The notes: a model not told the origin generated them from the sequence alone. Numbered from the stretch's first letter, positions 36,397-45,406 are shown. The stretch is DNA of 64,000 nucleotides from Tenacibaculum larymnensis (GCF_028829235.1 NZ_JAIWJY010000007.1:124001-188000), one strand, 5' to 3'. A program made the numbers and translations.

Positions 36397-36404
36397 TATA
36401 TTTG
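36397..36404 (+). promoter_or_regulatory. Promoter -7 element of the TetR-ABC-HlyD-TolC operon
   Basis: TATATTTG matches TAnnTTTG and lies 18 bases before the TetR ATG. A TTTG at 36378-36381 could be the -33 box, though the spacing is short (15). Confidence 0.5.
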
Positions 36405-36422
36405 CACTATTAATTTTTATTT

Positions 36423-37109
36423 ATGAAAAATTTACTATCAAATTTAAAAATAGAAATCCCTTCAGGAATATATATAAAAGACCCTGAGACCTCTGATTTG
36501 GGTAAAAGAATAATAGAGAATAGCATTATACTCATTGAAGAAATTGGTTTTGAAAGTTTCAACTTCAAGAAACTTGGTAAAGTAATAGGCTCAAACGAAA
36601 GCTCTATATATCGTTACTTTGAAAGTAAACATAAACTCTTAGTTTACTTAACTTCTTGGTATTGGGGGTGGATTCAATATTTATTAGTAATAGAAACTTA
36701 CAGTATTAGTAACCCAAAAGATAAATTAATTAAAGCGATTGAGGTTCTGGCTAGAAAAGCTGAGAAAGACAATAACTTTTCACATATTAATGAGGCCTTA
36801 CTTAACTTAATAGTAATTAACGAAAACTCAAAATCGTACTCTACTAAAGAAGTAGATACTGAAAATAAAGAAGGATTTTTTAAATTGTACAAAGAAGTAG
36901 TAAAACGTTTTGCTGAAATAATTAGTAATTATAACAATTCTTACAAACATCCATTAACACTTGCAAGCACTATAATTGAAGGAATTTTACATCAGCAATT
37001 TGTAAAATCACATTTTAAGTCACTAACCAATTGTGATGAAAGCACAACTACTACCTCCTTTTTTATTGAACTAACTTTAAACGTACTTTCTAATGAAAGA
37101 GAAAAATAA
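36423..37109 (+). CDS. TetR/AcrR-family transcriptional regulator
   Basis: A 228-residue regulator. The N-terminal HTH is at residues ~20-70: RIIENSIILIEEIGFESFNF, then KLGKVIGSNESSIYRYFESK. The C-terminal ligand domain is diverged and has no assignable effector. TetR regulators commonly repress the export operon they head. Its 3' end overlaps the ABC gene by 17 bases, which supports one operon (TetR, ABC, HlyD, TolC). The N-terminal extension before the HTH is short, as is typical. Confidence 0.93.
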   Translation: MKNLLSNLKIEIPSGIYIKDPETSDLGKRIIENSIILIEEIGFESFNFKKLGKVIGSNESSIYRYFESKHKLLVYLTSWYWGWIQYLLVIETYSISNPKDKLIKAIEVLARKAEKDNNFSHINEALLNLIVINENSKSYSTKEVDTENKEGFFKLYKEVVKRFAEIISNYNNSYKHPLTLASTIIEGILHQQFVKSHFKSLTNCDESTTTTSFFIELTLNVLSNEREK

Positions 37110-38763
37110 ACTAACTCCATGGCAACGATTTCTAGGATTAATAAACCTAGAGAAAAAAGACACGCTACAAATAGCATATTATGCCATTTTTGAAGGTATT
37201 GTTGCTTTATCATTACCCTTAGGTGTACAAGCCATTATAAACTTATTACAAGCAGCACAGGTTTCTGCTTCTTGGATTGTTTTAGTTATACTGGTAACTG
37301 CTGGTGTTGCCTTTAGTGGAATTTTAAAACTAATGCAGTTTAGGATTATTGAAACTATTCAGCAGAGAATTTTTACCAGAGCATCAATAGAGCTTAGTTA
37401 TCGTTTTCCTAAAATTAAGATGATTGAACTAAGAAACTATTATCCTCCTGAACTTGCCAATCGTTTTTTTGATACACTAACCATTCAAAAAGGTATTTCA
37501 AAAATATTAATTGATGCACCTTCTGCCCTATTGCAAATTGTTTTTGCCTTATTACTTCTTTCGTTTTATCATCCGTTTTTTATCATTTTCGGATTGTTAG
37601 TTTTACTATTAATCTATGTTGTTTTTAAGTATACAGCAGAAAAAGGATTAGAAACGAGCTTAAAAGAATCAAAAAACAAATATAAAGTAGCACATTGGCT
37701 ACAAGAAATAGCAAGAACTATTATAAGTTTTAAACTATCAGGGAAAACAAAATTAGCTCTAGAAAAAAGTGATATTCTTGTAGATGATTACTTAAAATCA
37801 AGAGAGAGTCACTTTAAAGTACTCGTTATGCAGTATATTCAAATGATTAGTTTTAAAGTAATTATTACCGCTGGCTTATTACTTATAGGTGGTTTTTTAG
37901 TACTGACACAACAAATGAATATTGGTCAATTTGTAGCTGCTGAAATCATTATCATCCTAATTATGAATTCTGTGGAAAAATTAATTTTAGGACTTGAATC
38001 TTTTTACGATGTACTTACATCTATAGAAAAATTAGGAGAAGTTATTGATAAACCAATAGAACCGCAAGAAGGTAGTAGTGTTAACAGAGACAAACCTTTT
38101 AAAATTGAACTTCAAGACGTTTCCTATGTTGTTAACAACCGACCAAAACCAGTAATTAACAATGTTTCATTTGAAATAAACCCTAACGATAGGGTTTTAA
38201 TCCAAGGAAGTAGTAACTCTGGAAAATCTAGTTTAATACAATTAATTTCTGGTTTAATTGAACCAACATATGGAGATATTTTTGTAAATGATTTATCATT
38301 AAAAGGTATTTTTACCAATAATTATAGAGCTAACTTGGGGTTGTCTCTTTCTGAAGAAACTCCTTTTGAAGGGACTATTAGAGAAAATATAACCTTTGGA
38401 GATTCATCTATCACTGACGAGGAAATATACAGTATTTTTAAAATTACAGGACTAACAGAGTTTCTAAAGCAACAACCTAAAGGTTTAGACACTTATTTAA
38501 AACCTGAAGGGAAACTCATTGCTTATACAGTAGCTAAAAAAATTATTCTTTCTAGAGCAATCATTAAAAAACCAAAACTTCTCATTTTGGAAGATCCGCT
38601 TGATTTGTTTGAAAAAGATGAAGCTGAAAAGATAATTGATTTCATTACTGATGTTTCTCAACCATGGAGTTTAATTATTGTAAGCCGTAATGAACACTGG
38701 AAAAAGAAGTGCAACAAACAAATTACCCTTGAAAAAGGTAGTATAACTAACTTTAAATCCTAG
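37093..38763 (+). CDS. ABC exporter (fused membrane + ATPase) with degenerate nucleotide-binding domain
   Basis: A 556-residue half-transporter. Residues ~20-320 form the six-helix exporter domain. The ATPase domain (~340-556) keeps a Walker A (GSSNSGKSS near residue 372), but other motifs are abnormal. The Q-loop region reads LSLSEETPFEG without Gln. The LSGGQ signature is replaced by GKLIAYTVAKK near 473. Walker B is LLILEDP, with Glu and Asp swapped relative to the usual DE. The H-loop reads IIVSRNEHW without the His. It probably works with the HlyD and TolC proteins as a tripartite exporter; hydrolysis competence is doubtful. Similar degeneracy may be a family trait in Bacteroidota (recollection, not checked). 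Confidence 0.9.
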   Translation: MKEKNKLTPWQRFLGLINLEKKDTLQIAYYAIFEGIVALSLPLGVQAIINLLQAAQVSASWIVLVILVTAGVAFSGILKLMQFRIIETIQQRIFTRASIELSYRFPKIKMIELRNYYPPELANRFFDTLTIQKGISKILIDAPSALLQIVFALLLLSFYHPFFIIFGLLVLLLIYVVFKYTAEKGLETSLKESKNKYKVAHWLQEIARTIISFKLSGKTKLALEKSDILVDDYLKSRESHFKVLVMQYIQMISFKVIITAGLLLIGGFLVLTQQMNIGQFVAAEIIIILIMNSVEKLILGLESFYDVLTSIEKLGEVIDKPIEPQEGSSVNRDKPFKIELQDVSYVVNNRPKPVINNVSFEINPNDRVLIQGSSNSGKSSLIQLISGLIEPTYGDIFVNDLSLKGIFTNNYRANLGLSLSEETPFEGTIRENITFGDSSITDEEIYSIFKITGLTEFLKQQPKGLDTYLKPEGKLIAYTVAKKIILSRAIIKKPKLLILEDPLDLFEKDEAEKIIDFITDVSQPWSLIIVSRNEHWKKKCNKQITLEKGSITNFKS

Positions 38764-38769
38764 GTAATC

Positions 38770-40131
38770 ATGTTAAATATATCAAAAAACACCGTTTCAG
38801 ATCAAATAGATATCACAAAATTCAAATCTGGAAAAGACATTTTTACAAAAGAGTACCACAAATTATTTAAAAGATTTTTACTAGTCTTTTCTGTTATCTT
38901 GGTTGTTATCTTATTTTTACCTTGGACTCAAAATGTATCCAGTGAAGGACATGTTACTACGTTAAAACCTAATCAACGTCCACAAACACTACAATCTCAA
39001 ATACCTGGACGTATAGAAGAATGGTTTGTACAAGAGGGAGATTTTGTAAAGAAAGGAGATACTATTTTAAGAATTTCAGAAATAAAAAGTGGCTATTTTG
39101 ATACTAAACTTACTGAAAGAACTGGTAAACAGTTAAACTCTAAAACACTATCTGCCAAAGCATATAACAATAAAATTAGCGCTCTACAAAATCAGATTAT
39201 TGCTATTAAAAAAGAGCGAAAACTTAAATTAGAGCAAGCAAAAAACAAATTAAAGCAAGCTTATTTAAAGACTAAAAGTGATAGTATTGATTTTGAAGCT
39301 ATTAAAATAAAACAAAAAATAGCTCAAACTCAGTTTGATAGAACTGTTACCTTAGAAAAAGAAGGCTTAAAAGCTGTAAAAGATGTTGAAGAAAAAAGAG
39401 CGAAACTTCAAGAGTTATCAGCTAAATTAATTTCTCAAGAAAATAAATTCTTTACTTCTAAAAATAATATTATCAATGCACAATTAGCTATTAGTAGTAC
39501 ACAAGCTTCTTATGCTGATAAATTGTCTAAAACAGAAAGTAGCTTGTATAGCGCGCAATCTGGTGCTTATGAAGCAGAAGTTCAAGTTTCAAAACTAGAA
39601 ACTAGCTTAGCTAATTACAGCAAACGAAGTTCATTATTATTCATTACAGCTCCACAAGACGGGTACATTAACAAAGCTATAAAATCTGGTATTGGTGAAA
39701 CTTTTAAAGAAGGTGAACAATTAGTAAATATTATGCCTGCTGACTACGATTTGGCTGTTGAAATGTATATACAACCCATAGATTTACCGCTGATACACAT
39801 TGGTGAAGAAGTTCGCGTTCAGTTTGATGGTTGGCCTGCTATGGTATTTAGCGGTTGGCCTAATGTATCGTATGGAACTTACGGTGCCAAAATTGTAGCT
39901 ATCGAAAATTTTATTAGTAGCAATGGGAAGTACCGTGTTTTAATTGTTCCAAATAACGAGCAAGAGCCTTGGCCAAAAGCTATTAGAGTAGGTTCTGGCG
40001 CAAAAACTATTGCCTTATTGGAAAATGTACCTATATGGTTTGAGTTATGGAGACAGATTAACAGCTTCCCTCCTAACTTTTACCAACCAAAAAATAAAGA
40101 GAGTGGTAAAGGCTCAAAAAAAGAAGCCTAA
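38770..40131 (+). CDS. HlyD-family membrane fusion protein
   Basis: A 453-residue periplasmic adaptor anchored by one membrane segment near residues 35-55 (RFLLVFSVILVVILFLPW). A lipoyl-like half motif follows (GRIEEWFVQEGDFVKKGDTI), then a long coiled coil (~120-290) and the second lipoyl/beta-barrel part (FITAPQDGYINKAIKSGIGE, VRVQFDGWPAMVFSGWP). It bridges the ABC protein to the outer-membrane TolC channel. It starts 6 bases after the ABC gene and lies 34 bases before the TolC gene. Confidence 0.93.
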   Translation: MLNISKNTVSDQIDITKFKSGKDIFTKEYHKLFKRFLLVFSVILVVILFLPWTQNVSSEGHVTTLKPNQRPQTLQSQIPGRIEEWFVQEGDFVKKGDTILRISEIKSGYFDTKLTERTGKQLNSKTLSAKAYNNKISALQNQIIAIKKERKLKLEQAKNKLKQAYLKTKSDSIDFEAIKIKQKIAQTQFDRTVTLEKEGLKAVKDVEEKRAKLQELSAKLISQENKFFTSKNNIINAQLAISSTQASYADKLSKTESSLYSAQSGAYEAEVQVSKLETSLANYSKRSSLLFITAPQDGYINKAIKSGIGETFKEGEQLVNIMPADYDLAVEMYIQPIDLPLIHIGEEVRVQFDGWPAMVFSGWPNVSYGTYGAKIVAIENFISSNGKYRVLIVPNNEQEPWPKAIRVGSGAKTIALLENVPIWFELWRQINSFPPNFYQPKNKESGKGSKKEA

Positions 40132-40165
40132 GAATCACCCAATAAAACAATAAAAAGACAAATAG

Positions 40166-41563
40166 ATGAAAAGGTTAACTATCCTTTTTTTGTTACTAAG
40201 CTTTATAGCTACAGCACAAAATAATTTAAGCACTCAACTTAGTTTAGAGGAATATTTAGGCTATGTAAAAAAATATCATCCAATTATAAAACAAGCTGAG
40301 CTTATTACAAGTACCAATGAGGCTAAATTATTAAAAGCTAGAGGTACTTTTGATCCTAAAATAGAAGTAGACTACGACAGAAAAGAGTTTAAAGGCAAGG
40401 ATTATTACAAAAAATTAAATTCAACCTTTAAAATTCCAACTTGGTATGGAATAGAGTTAAAAGGTAGTTATGAAAATAATTCTGGCCAGTATTTAAACCC
40501 GGAACATAACACTCCTGAAAATGGTTTGTATAACGTTGGAATATCTGTTTCTTTAGCTAAAAACTTATTTATTAACAAAAGGATGGCTACTTTAAAACAA
40601 GCTAAACTCTATAATCAACAAGGTGAATTAGAACAACAGCTATTGATTAATGATATTTTATTTGAAGCTATTAACACATACTTAAACTGGTTGCAGTATT
40701 ATCAGAGTTATAACGTATACAGAGACTATTACGCTAACGCAGATATTAGATTAAAAAACGTAAAGAAAAGTTTCAAAGCTGGTGATAAACCAGCTATAGA
40801 TACTTTAGAGGCTAATATTAATTTAAAAAACAGAAAGTTAGATCTAGAAAAAGCGAATATTAAATACATTAAATCTAAGTTAGAACTTTCTAATTATTTA
40901 TGGATTGGTAACAACATTCCTATGGAAATAAAAGAAGAAATAATTCCTGACGTTACTACTTTTTCTAATATTGATGCTATTCTAAACACTTCTATAACTA
41001 CATTATTTGATAATGAATTTGAAAATCATCCTAAGTTAAAGTTACTCGAGTTAAAGAAAAGAAATCTAGAAATAAATAAACAACTAAAAGTAAACAACTT
41101 ATTACCTAAGGTAGATTTTCAGTATAATTTACTCTCTTCAAAAGTGAATAATTTTGATGCTTTTAGTACTGCGAACTACAAGAATTCTCTTCAAGTTAGC
41201 ATACCTCTATTCTTACGTAAATCTAGAGGAGACTTAAAGCTTGCTAAGCTAAAGCTACAAGATATTGACTTTGAAATTGCATCAACTAAAGTTTCTTTAC
41301 AAAACAAAATAACTGCTACCGAGCAAGAAATTACATCATATAAAAAACAAAATAATATTTTAAAAAACCTTGTAAGCGACTACAATACAATTGTAAAAAG
41401 TGAAGAGCGTAAGTTTTCTTTGGGAGAAAGTTCTATTTTCTTAATTAATTACAGAGAAGTGAAATTAATTGAAAGTAAATTGAAAGAAATTAAAAATCAA
41501 TACGAGTTTGCTAAAACCAAAGGAAAACTTATAAAGCTATTAGGTAAATTAAATAGCTTATAA
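40166..41563 (+). CDS. TolC-family outer-membrane efflux protein
   Basis: A 465-residue protein with a Sec signal peptide (LTILFLLLSFIATAQ). Two repeated OEP halves are visible, each with a long helical segment (LSLEEYLGYVKKYHPIIKQA; later LNTSITTLFDNEFENHPKLKL). It forms the trimeric outer-membrane channel of the exporter encoded by the ABC and HlyD genes just upstream. It ends convergently with the membrane-protein gene at 41558, overlapping by six bases. Confidence 0.93.
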   Translation: MKRLTILFLLLSFIATAQNNLSTQLSLEEYLGYVKKYHPIIKQAELITSTNEAKLLKARGTFDPKIEVDYDRKEFKGKDYYKKLNSTFKIPTWYGIELKGSYENNSGQYLNPEHNTPENGLYNVGISVSLAKNLFINKRMATLKQAKLYNQQGELEQQLLINDILFEAINTYLNWLQYYQSYNVYRDYYANADIRLKNVKKSFKAGDKPAIDTLEANINLKNRKLDLEKANIKYIKSKLELSNYLWIGNNIPMEIKEEIIPDVTTFSNIDAILNTSITTLFDNEFENHPKLKLLELKKRNLEINKQLKVNNLLPKVDFQYNLLSSKVNNFDAFSTANYKNSLQVSIPLFLRKSRGDLKLAKLKLQDIDFEIASTKVSLQNKITATEQEITSYKKQNNILKNLVSDYNTIVKSEERKFSLGESSIFLINYREVKLIESKLKEIKNQYEFAKTKGKLIKLLGKLNSL

Positions 41564-42661
41564 TTGTTGTTTATATTCCTCTAACAAAGCTTTATCAATA
41601 ACTATATGCTCAGGAAGGATTCGCAAACGATACTTACTCTCACCTATAAATGTGATTAAATCTTTGCGCTCTAATTTTTCTTCTTCAAGGTTCAAAATTG
41701 AATTTATATTATCTATAATTCTAGTAACGTATGTTTGACTTTTAATGTCACCTCCTGAATTTACTATAATTGCTTGTTTGTCTGCTTCTAAATATTTTCT
41801 CCTGAAAGCAAATGTTAACAGGTTCTTGTATTGTGTTGTTTTAGATCCAAAATCTATTTTAGCATTTACAATTCCTTTAGATGGAATGGTTAATTTTATC
41901 AGCGACCAATCTAAAAACTGAATTTTCATTTCATTAGGTTTTGGCGTATGCGCTAATTGTATTACCCAACTTGTCGCTAATACTAAAAACACTGATACTA
42001 ATGATGTTTTGGCTATAACCCTAATTAATTGGTTTGTAAACTCATTATCAAAGCCAATTAAAACATCAGATAACTGAGAAATAAATAACAATACAATTGC
42101 TATAACCGATATAAAAGCGACCAACTTTAAGTCTCTATACATAAAAGTTCTATAAAAAGAAACTCCCATTAAAAAACACAAAAAAGTCGTTAGTAAAACA
42201 TCTGGAAGCGCCGCTATTTTTACTCCATAATAAAATTCATTTCCAAATAAAGAAGAGAATAATAACGTTATAGAAGCTACAACAACAATTATTAATGCTA
42301 TAACTTTTACATTCTTTTCATTCCTATAGATAAACTTAGGAGCATCGTGTACATAATACAATGCCATCAACCAGAATAAGTTATTTACAGTTGATAGAAT
42401 ATTCACCCCTACTTGATGAGTTGTTGTTTTTTCAAAAGTGAAATAATTCGCTAGTAGTGCCCAAATACCTGAAATTACCCAAACTAGCATTCCAAAGCTG
42501 AAATACAACAAACCTTTATCAACTCTTTTTATTGAATTACCTTCTTCTAGAACTTCTTTAAACCGCTTTCTTATATTATAGTAAATTGCTAGTAATAACA
42601 CAGCTCCGATAAATGAAATACACGTATGTAGTAAGTTATGAAACTGTGTTACTTCAGCCAT
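41558..42661 (-). CDS. Predicted membrane protein of unknown function at the end of the kynurenine operon
   Basis: A 367-residue protein. The first ~235 residues carry about seven membrane helices (SFIGAVLLLAIYYNI, LLYFSFGMLVWVISGIWALL, VIALIIVVVASITLLFS, LVAFISVIAIVLLFI, SLVSVFLVLATSWVI). The last ~130 residues form a soluble domain with Lys/Glu-rich sequence (RKYLEADKQAIIVNSGG, LEEEKLERKDLITFIGESKY). The layout resembles a 7TM sensor, but no kinase, cyclase or output motif is visible. It starts one base after ACMSD ends, so it is coupled to the operon. Its function and any link to kynurenine are unknown. Confidence 0.8.
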   Translation of the reverse strand: MAEVTQFHNLLHTCISFIGAVLLLAIYYNIRKRFKEVLEEGNSIKRVDKGLLYFSFGMLVWVISGIWALLANYFTFEKTTTHQVGVNILSTVNNLFWLMALYYVHDAPKFIYRNEKNVKVIALIIVVVASITLLFSSLFGNEFYYGVKIAALPDVLLTTFLCFLMGVSFYRTFMYRDLKLVAFISVIAIVLLFISQLSDVLIGFDNEFTNQLIRVIAKTSLVSVFLVLATSWVIQLAHTPKPNEMKIQFLDWSLIKLTIPSKGIVNAKIDFGSKTTQYKNLLTFAFRRKYLEADKQAIIVNSGGDIKSQTYVTRIIDNINSILNLEEEKLERKDLITFIGESKYRLRILPEHIVIDKALLEEYKQQL

Positions 42662-43747
42662 TTATTGTAAGATTTTAGAAACTAAATCCTTTTTTGCTTT
42701 TTTATCATCTCCAAACAACCATTGTAATACATTATCTTCCCACATTTCATCTTTTTCTTGCTCGTTAATAATGTTTCTATCAATAGCTAAATCTAAAATT
42801 TTTCCCGGATATGATGATTGAATTTCACTCTCCATTTCACCCAATGGATACGGATCGTCCAATCCTATTAATACTTGCTTTGCTCCTTGATTTTTAATCA
42901 ATAAATCTAACGAACCAGTATCATGAACCAATGTATCAAAGAATATATTTTTATGCCCCACAGCTTTACGAGGATGTTGTTTTCCTTCAAATAAATCAGG
43001 TCTTCCGTCAAATCCTTGAATACGACGCCCTAAATTCATTTGAGCTAATTGACCTCCGTGAGCAAAACACACACGCATATTAGGGTATTTCTCGTAATAT
43101 CCGTTTAACGTTAAAAAGTGATAGGCATCTGCACATTGCGCCAACATCCATATTAAGTGAAAACGCCAACTTGTATTTTGTAGTTTTATGAATTTTTCTC
43201 CATCATACGGATGAATTTCAACCGCTAAATTGTATTTATCAGCTAATTCAAAAATAGGCTCATTTTCCTCATCAAAAATACAACGCCAAGTACCTATGGT
43301 ATCCATGTAATGTGTAGGCAAACATAGCAAGCGCATTCCTAATACCTCAACACAACGCTCTATTTCCCATAAAGCACCTCGAACAAACCCAGGATGTACT
43401 ACAAAACCTGTTGTGAATTTCGACGGATTTTCATGCTGCACACGTGCATTAAAATCGTTTTGAAAACGTAACGCTTGCTTCATTTCTTCCAAGCGTAAAC
43501 CATTCCCATATAATTGAGACAAGTTCAACACCACCGCATGATCGATTTTAAAATGCTCCATCCATGCTAACTTTTCATCTAAAAAGAAACTTGAATCTGT
43601 TACTGGTCGACTCCAATCTTTTTGTAGCATGAATTTCCTATCCTTATCTACCCAAAAAATCCCTTTGTCTTTCATAAACTGCGGAATTTGTTCTGGATAA
43701 GGCAATAAATGCGAATGTCCGTTTATTCTTAATTTGCGTTTTTTCAT
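42662..43747 (-). CDS. nbaD: 2-Amino-3-carboxymuconate-6-semialdehyde decarboxylase (ACMSD)
   Basis: A 361-residue amidohydrolase starting at the ATG at 43747 (MKKRKLRINGHSHLLP). The frame continues to 43804, but that part overlaps the dioxygenase gene. Metal ligands are visible: His11 and His13 in GHSHLLP, His in VEIHPYD, and Asp in IGLDDPYPLGEM, plus CFAHGGQ. The enzyme decarboxylates ACMS, the product of 3-hydroxyanthranilate cleavage, steering flow to 2-aminomuconate semialdehyde instead of quinolinate. It sits 20 bases after the dioxygenase gene, which supports the role. Confidence 0.94.
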   Translation of the reverse strand: MKKRKLRINGHSHLLPYPEQIPQFMKDKGIFWVDKDRKFMLQKDWSRPVTDSSFFLDEKLAWMEHFKIDHAVVLNLSQLYGNGLRLEEMKQALRFQNDFNARVQHENPSKFTTGFVVHPGFVRGALWEIERCVEVLGMRLLCLPTHYMDTIGTWRCIFDEENEPIFELADKYNLAVEIHPYDGEKFIKLQNTSWRFHLIWMLAQCADAYHFLTLNGYYEKYPNMRVCFAHGGQLAQMNLGRRIQGFDGRPDLFEGKQHPRKAVGHKNIFFDTLVHDTGSLDLLIKNQGAKQVLIGLDDPYPLGEMESEIQSSYPGKILDLAIDRNIINEQEKDEMWEDNVLQWLFGDDKKAKKDLVSKILQ

Positions 43748-43767
43748 TTTGGTTTCTATTGCAAAAT

Positions 43768-44295
43768 TTATGCTTTGTTTGGTGCTTCCATCACAGTACC
43801 ACATTTATCACAGGTACATTTTTCTTTATCAGAATAATACTTATCGAAAATTATTGGCATATCTGTCTCAATATTATCTAAAGCAAATTCTTCTCGATAT
43901 AATTGATGTCCGCAATTTTCGCAATACCACTCTAAAGCATCCATCATACCTTCATCACGTGGATATTCAATAACCAAACCTACCGTATTTGCTTTACGTT
44001 GTGGCGAGTGTGGTACTTTTCCTGGTAATAAATAAATATCGCCTTCGTTAATTTCAACATCAATCATTTCACCTTTATCATCAATAATTTTTAGCACCAT
44101 ATCTCCTTCTAATTGATAGAAAAACTCTGGTGTTTCATTGTAATGATAATCTTTACGATTGTTAGGACCTCCAACAACCATTACGATATACTCTCCGTTA
44201 TCCCATACTTGTTTATTTCCTACTGGTGGTTTTAGTAAATGACGGTTTTCATCAATCCACTTTTTGAAATTCAAAGGTTGTACTAACTTGCTCAT
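43768..44295 (-). CDS. nbaC: 3-Hydroxyanthranilate 3,4-dioxygenase
   Basis: A 175-residue cupin dioxygenase that opens the ring of 3-hydroxyanthranilate. Iron ligands are visible in YHYNETPEFFYQLEGDM (His, Glu) and LLPGKVPHSPQRK (His). The C-terminal tail has two Cys pairs, CENCGH and CDKCG, forming the rubredoxin-like second metal site of bacterial enzymes. The upstream gap to the SDR gene (44296-44409) holds two hairpins. It is followed 20 bases later by ACMSD, giving a substrate-channel pair. Confidence 0.96.
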   Translation of the reverse strand: MSKLVQPLNFKKWIDENRHLLKPPVGNKQVWDNGEYIVMVVGGPNNRKDYHYNETPEFFYQLEGDMVLKIIDDKGEMIDVEINEGDIYLLPGKVPHSPQRKANTVGLVIEYPRDEGMMDALEWYCENCGHQLYREEFALDNIETDMPIIFDKYYSDKEKCTCDKCGTVMEAPNKA

Positions 44296-44312
44296 TTTAT
44301 TTAGATTTTGTC

Positions 44313-44346
44313 ATTGCCAAACAAATTTCAAATTTGCTGTGGCAAT
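44313..44346 (-). repeat. Hairpin between the SDR and dioxygenase genes (unit 1)
   Basis: Nested inverted repeat: ATTGCCA (44313) with TGGCAAT (44340), and inside it CAAATTT (44322) with AAATTTG (44330). It lies in the operon gap and would fold in mRNA. The outer TTGCCA/TGGCAA parts resemble the ends of the genome-wide palindromic repeats, so it may be a decayed unit. Confidence 0.45.
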
Positions 44347-44369
44347 ACGTTATTTTATTCTTGAAATTA

Positions 44370-44398
44370 TTTTGTCATACTTCTTCATAATGACAAAA
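44370..44398 (-). repeat. Hairpin between the SDR and dioxygenase genes (unit 2)
   Basis: A perfect 9-bp stem TTTTGTCAT/ATGACAAAA around an 11-base loop, 12 bases past the SDR stop. It could protect or process the operon mRNA; the GTCAT/ATGAC ends also match the repeat family at 60-64 kb. Confidence 0.5.
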
Positions 44399-44409
44399 GC
44401 TCTATAAAT

Positions 44410-45186
44410 TTACAAAGATTTTGTTCTACCTCCGTCAACAGGAACGTTAATTCCGTTGATAAAACTTGCTCTTTCACTTGCTAAAAACACAATCGCATTG
44501 GCTACCTCTTCAGGTTTAGCAAAACGTTTTGCTGGTGATGCATTTTTCATCATTTCTGCAACCTCTTCTATCGATTTACCAGTTTTAGCAGCTTTATTAT
44601 TGATAATTTCTGTCAAACGCTCTGTAGCTGTAGCTCCTGGTAATACATTATTCACCGTAATTCCGAATTGTCCTAACTCATTCGCCAATGTTTTACTCCA
44701 ATTAGCCACAGCTCCACGAATAGTATTTGAAACTCCTAACCCATCTAATGGTTGTTTTACCGATGTAGAAATTACATTGATAATTCTACCATAATTTTGT
44801 TCTTTCATAAAAGGAACTACCGCTTGCACCAACACATGGTTACATTTTAAATGCATCGTAAAAGCTCGTTCAAATTCTTCTAACTTGGCATTTAATGCAG
44901 GACCTCCTGCTGGACCTCCTGTATTATTTACTAAAATATGGAACTGTAAATCTGTTGTTTCTAACTTTTCTTTTAAGTCTGTTGGATTGGTAAAATCTAC
45001 TACCAAGTATCCATGATTTTGGTTATTGTTTGGTAATTCTGCCAATACAGCTTTTAGCTTTTCTTCACTACGAGCTACCAAAGTAACATTTACTCCTTCT
45101 TGAGCTAATTGTATTGCTGCTGCTTTTCCTATTCCTTGTGTACTACCACATACCAAGGCGTTTTTATGTTGTATCTCTAAATTCAT
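44410..45186 (-). CDS. Short-chain dehydrogenase/reductase in the kynurenine operon
   Basis: A 258-residue SDR. The cofactor motif is CGSTQGIGKAAAIQL (TGxxxGIG class), followed by VNNTGGPAGGP (NNAG equivalent). The usual catalytic Ser and Tyr-x3-Lys are changed: the segment reads NVISTSVKQPLDGLGVSNTIRG, where a Ser stands in place of Tyr. The C-terminal VPVDGGRTKSL is typical. The substrate is unknown; its position between the aldehyde dehydrogenase and dioxygenase genes suggests a role in the late pathway. The missing catalytic Tyr makes a standard reaction uncertain. Confidence 0.88.
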   Translation of the reverse strand: MNLEIQHKNALVCGSTQGIGKAAAIQLAQEGVNVTLVARSEEKLKAVLAELPNNNQNHGYLVVDFTNPTDLKEKLETTDLQFHILVNNTGGPAGGPALNAKLEEFERAFTMHLKCNHVLVQAVVPFMKEQNYGRIINVISTSVKQPLDGLGVSNTIRGAVANWSKTLANELGQFGITVNNVLPGATATERLTEIINNKAAKTGKSIEEVAEMMKNASPAKRFAKPEEVANAIVFLASERASFINGINVPVDGGRTKSL

Positions 45187-45187
45187 T

Positions 45188-45406
45188 TTATTCGTTATTC
45201 TGAATCATTTGTTTAATCTTAACTGCTTTCTCAAAATGGTCTAACTGATGTGTTTGAATCCACCAAGTAGCCACTTCCATTAGTACTTTCGGATTGTCAT
45301 TTTTATTTTTGAAAAATGCATAAAACGAAAGCCCTACACTCTCTCCTTTCTTAGCAATCTTCTCTTCACAAACAGCAATTATTTTTTCCTTTATTTCCTT
45401 ATTCAT
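45188..45406 (-). CDS. Small conserved protein in the kynurenine operon
   Basis: A 72-residue soluble protein: MNKEIKEKIIAVCEEKIAKK, then SVGLSFYAFFKNKNDNP and WWIQTHQLDHFEKAVKIKQM. It has one Cys and conserved aromatic residues, and no known catalytic motif. It overlaps the aldehyde dehydrogenase start side by 8 bases and is one base from the SDR gene, so it is fixed inside the operon. It may be a small accessory subunit or a family of unknown function such as DUF6500 (uncertain). Confidence 0.75.
   Translation of the reverse strand: MNKEIKEKIIAVCEEKIAKKGESVGLSFYAFFKNKNDNPKVLMEVATWWIQTHQLDHFEKAVKIKQMIQNNE

Noticed and set aside
44306..44398. Hairpins in the kynurenine operon as a transcription terminator
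   Set aside because: No T run follows the stems on the transcribed strand, and the genes on both sides belong to the same pathway.
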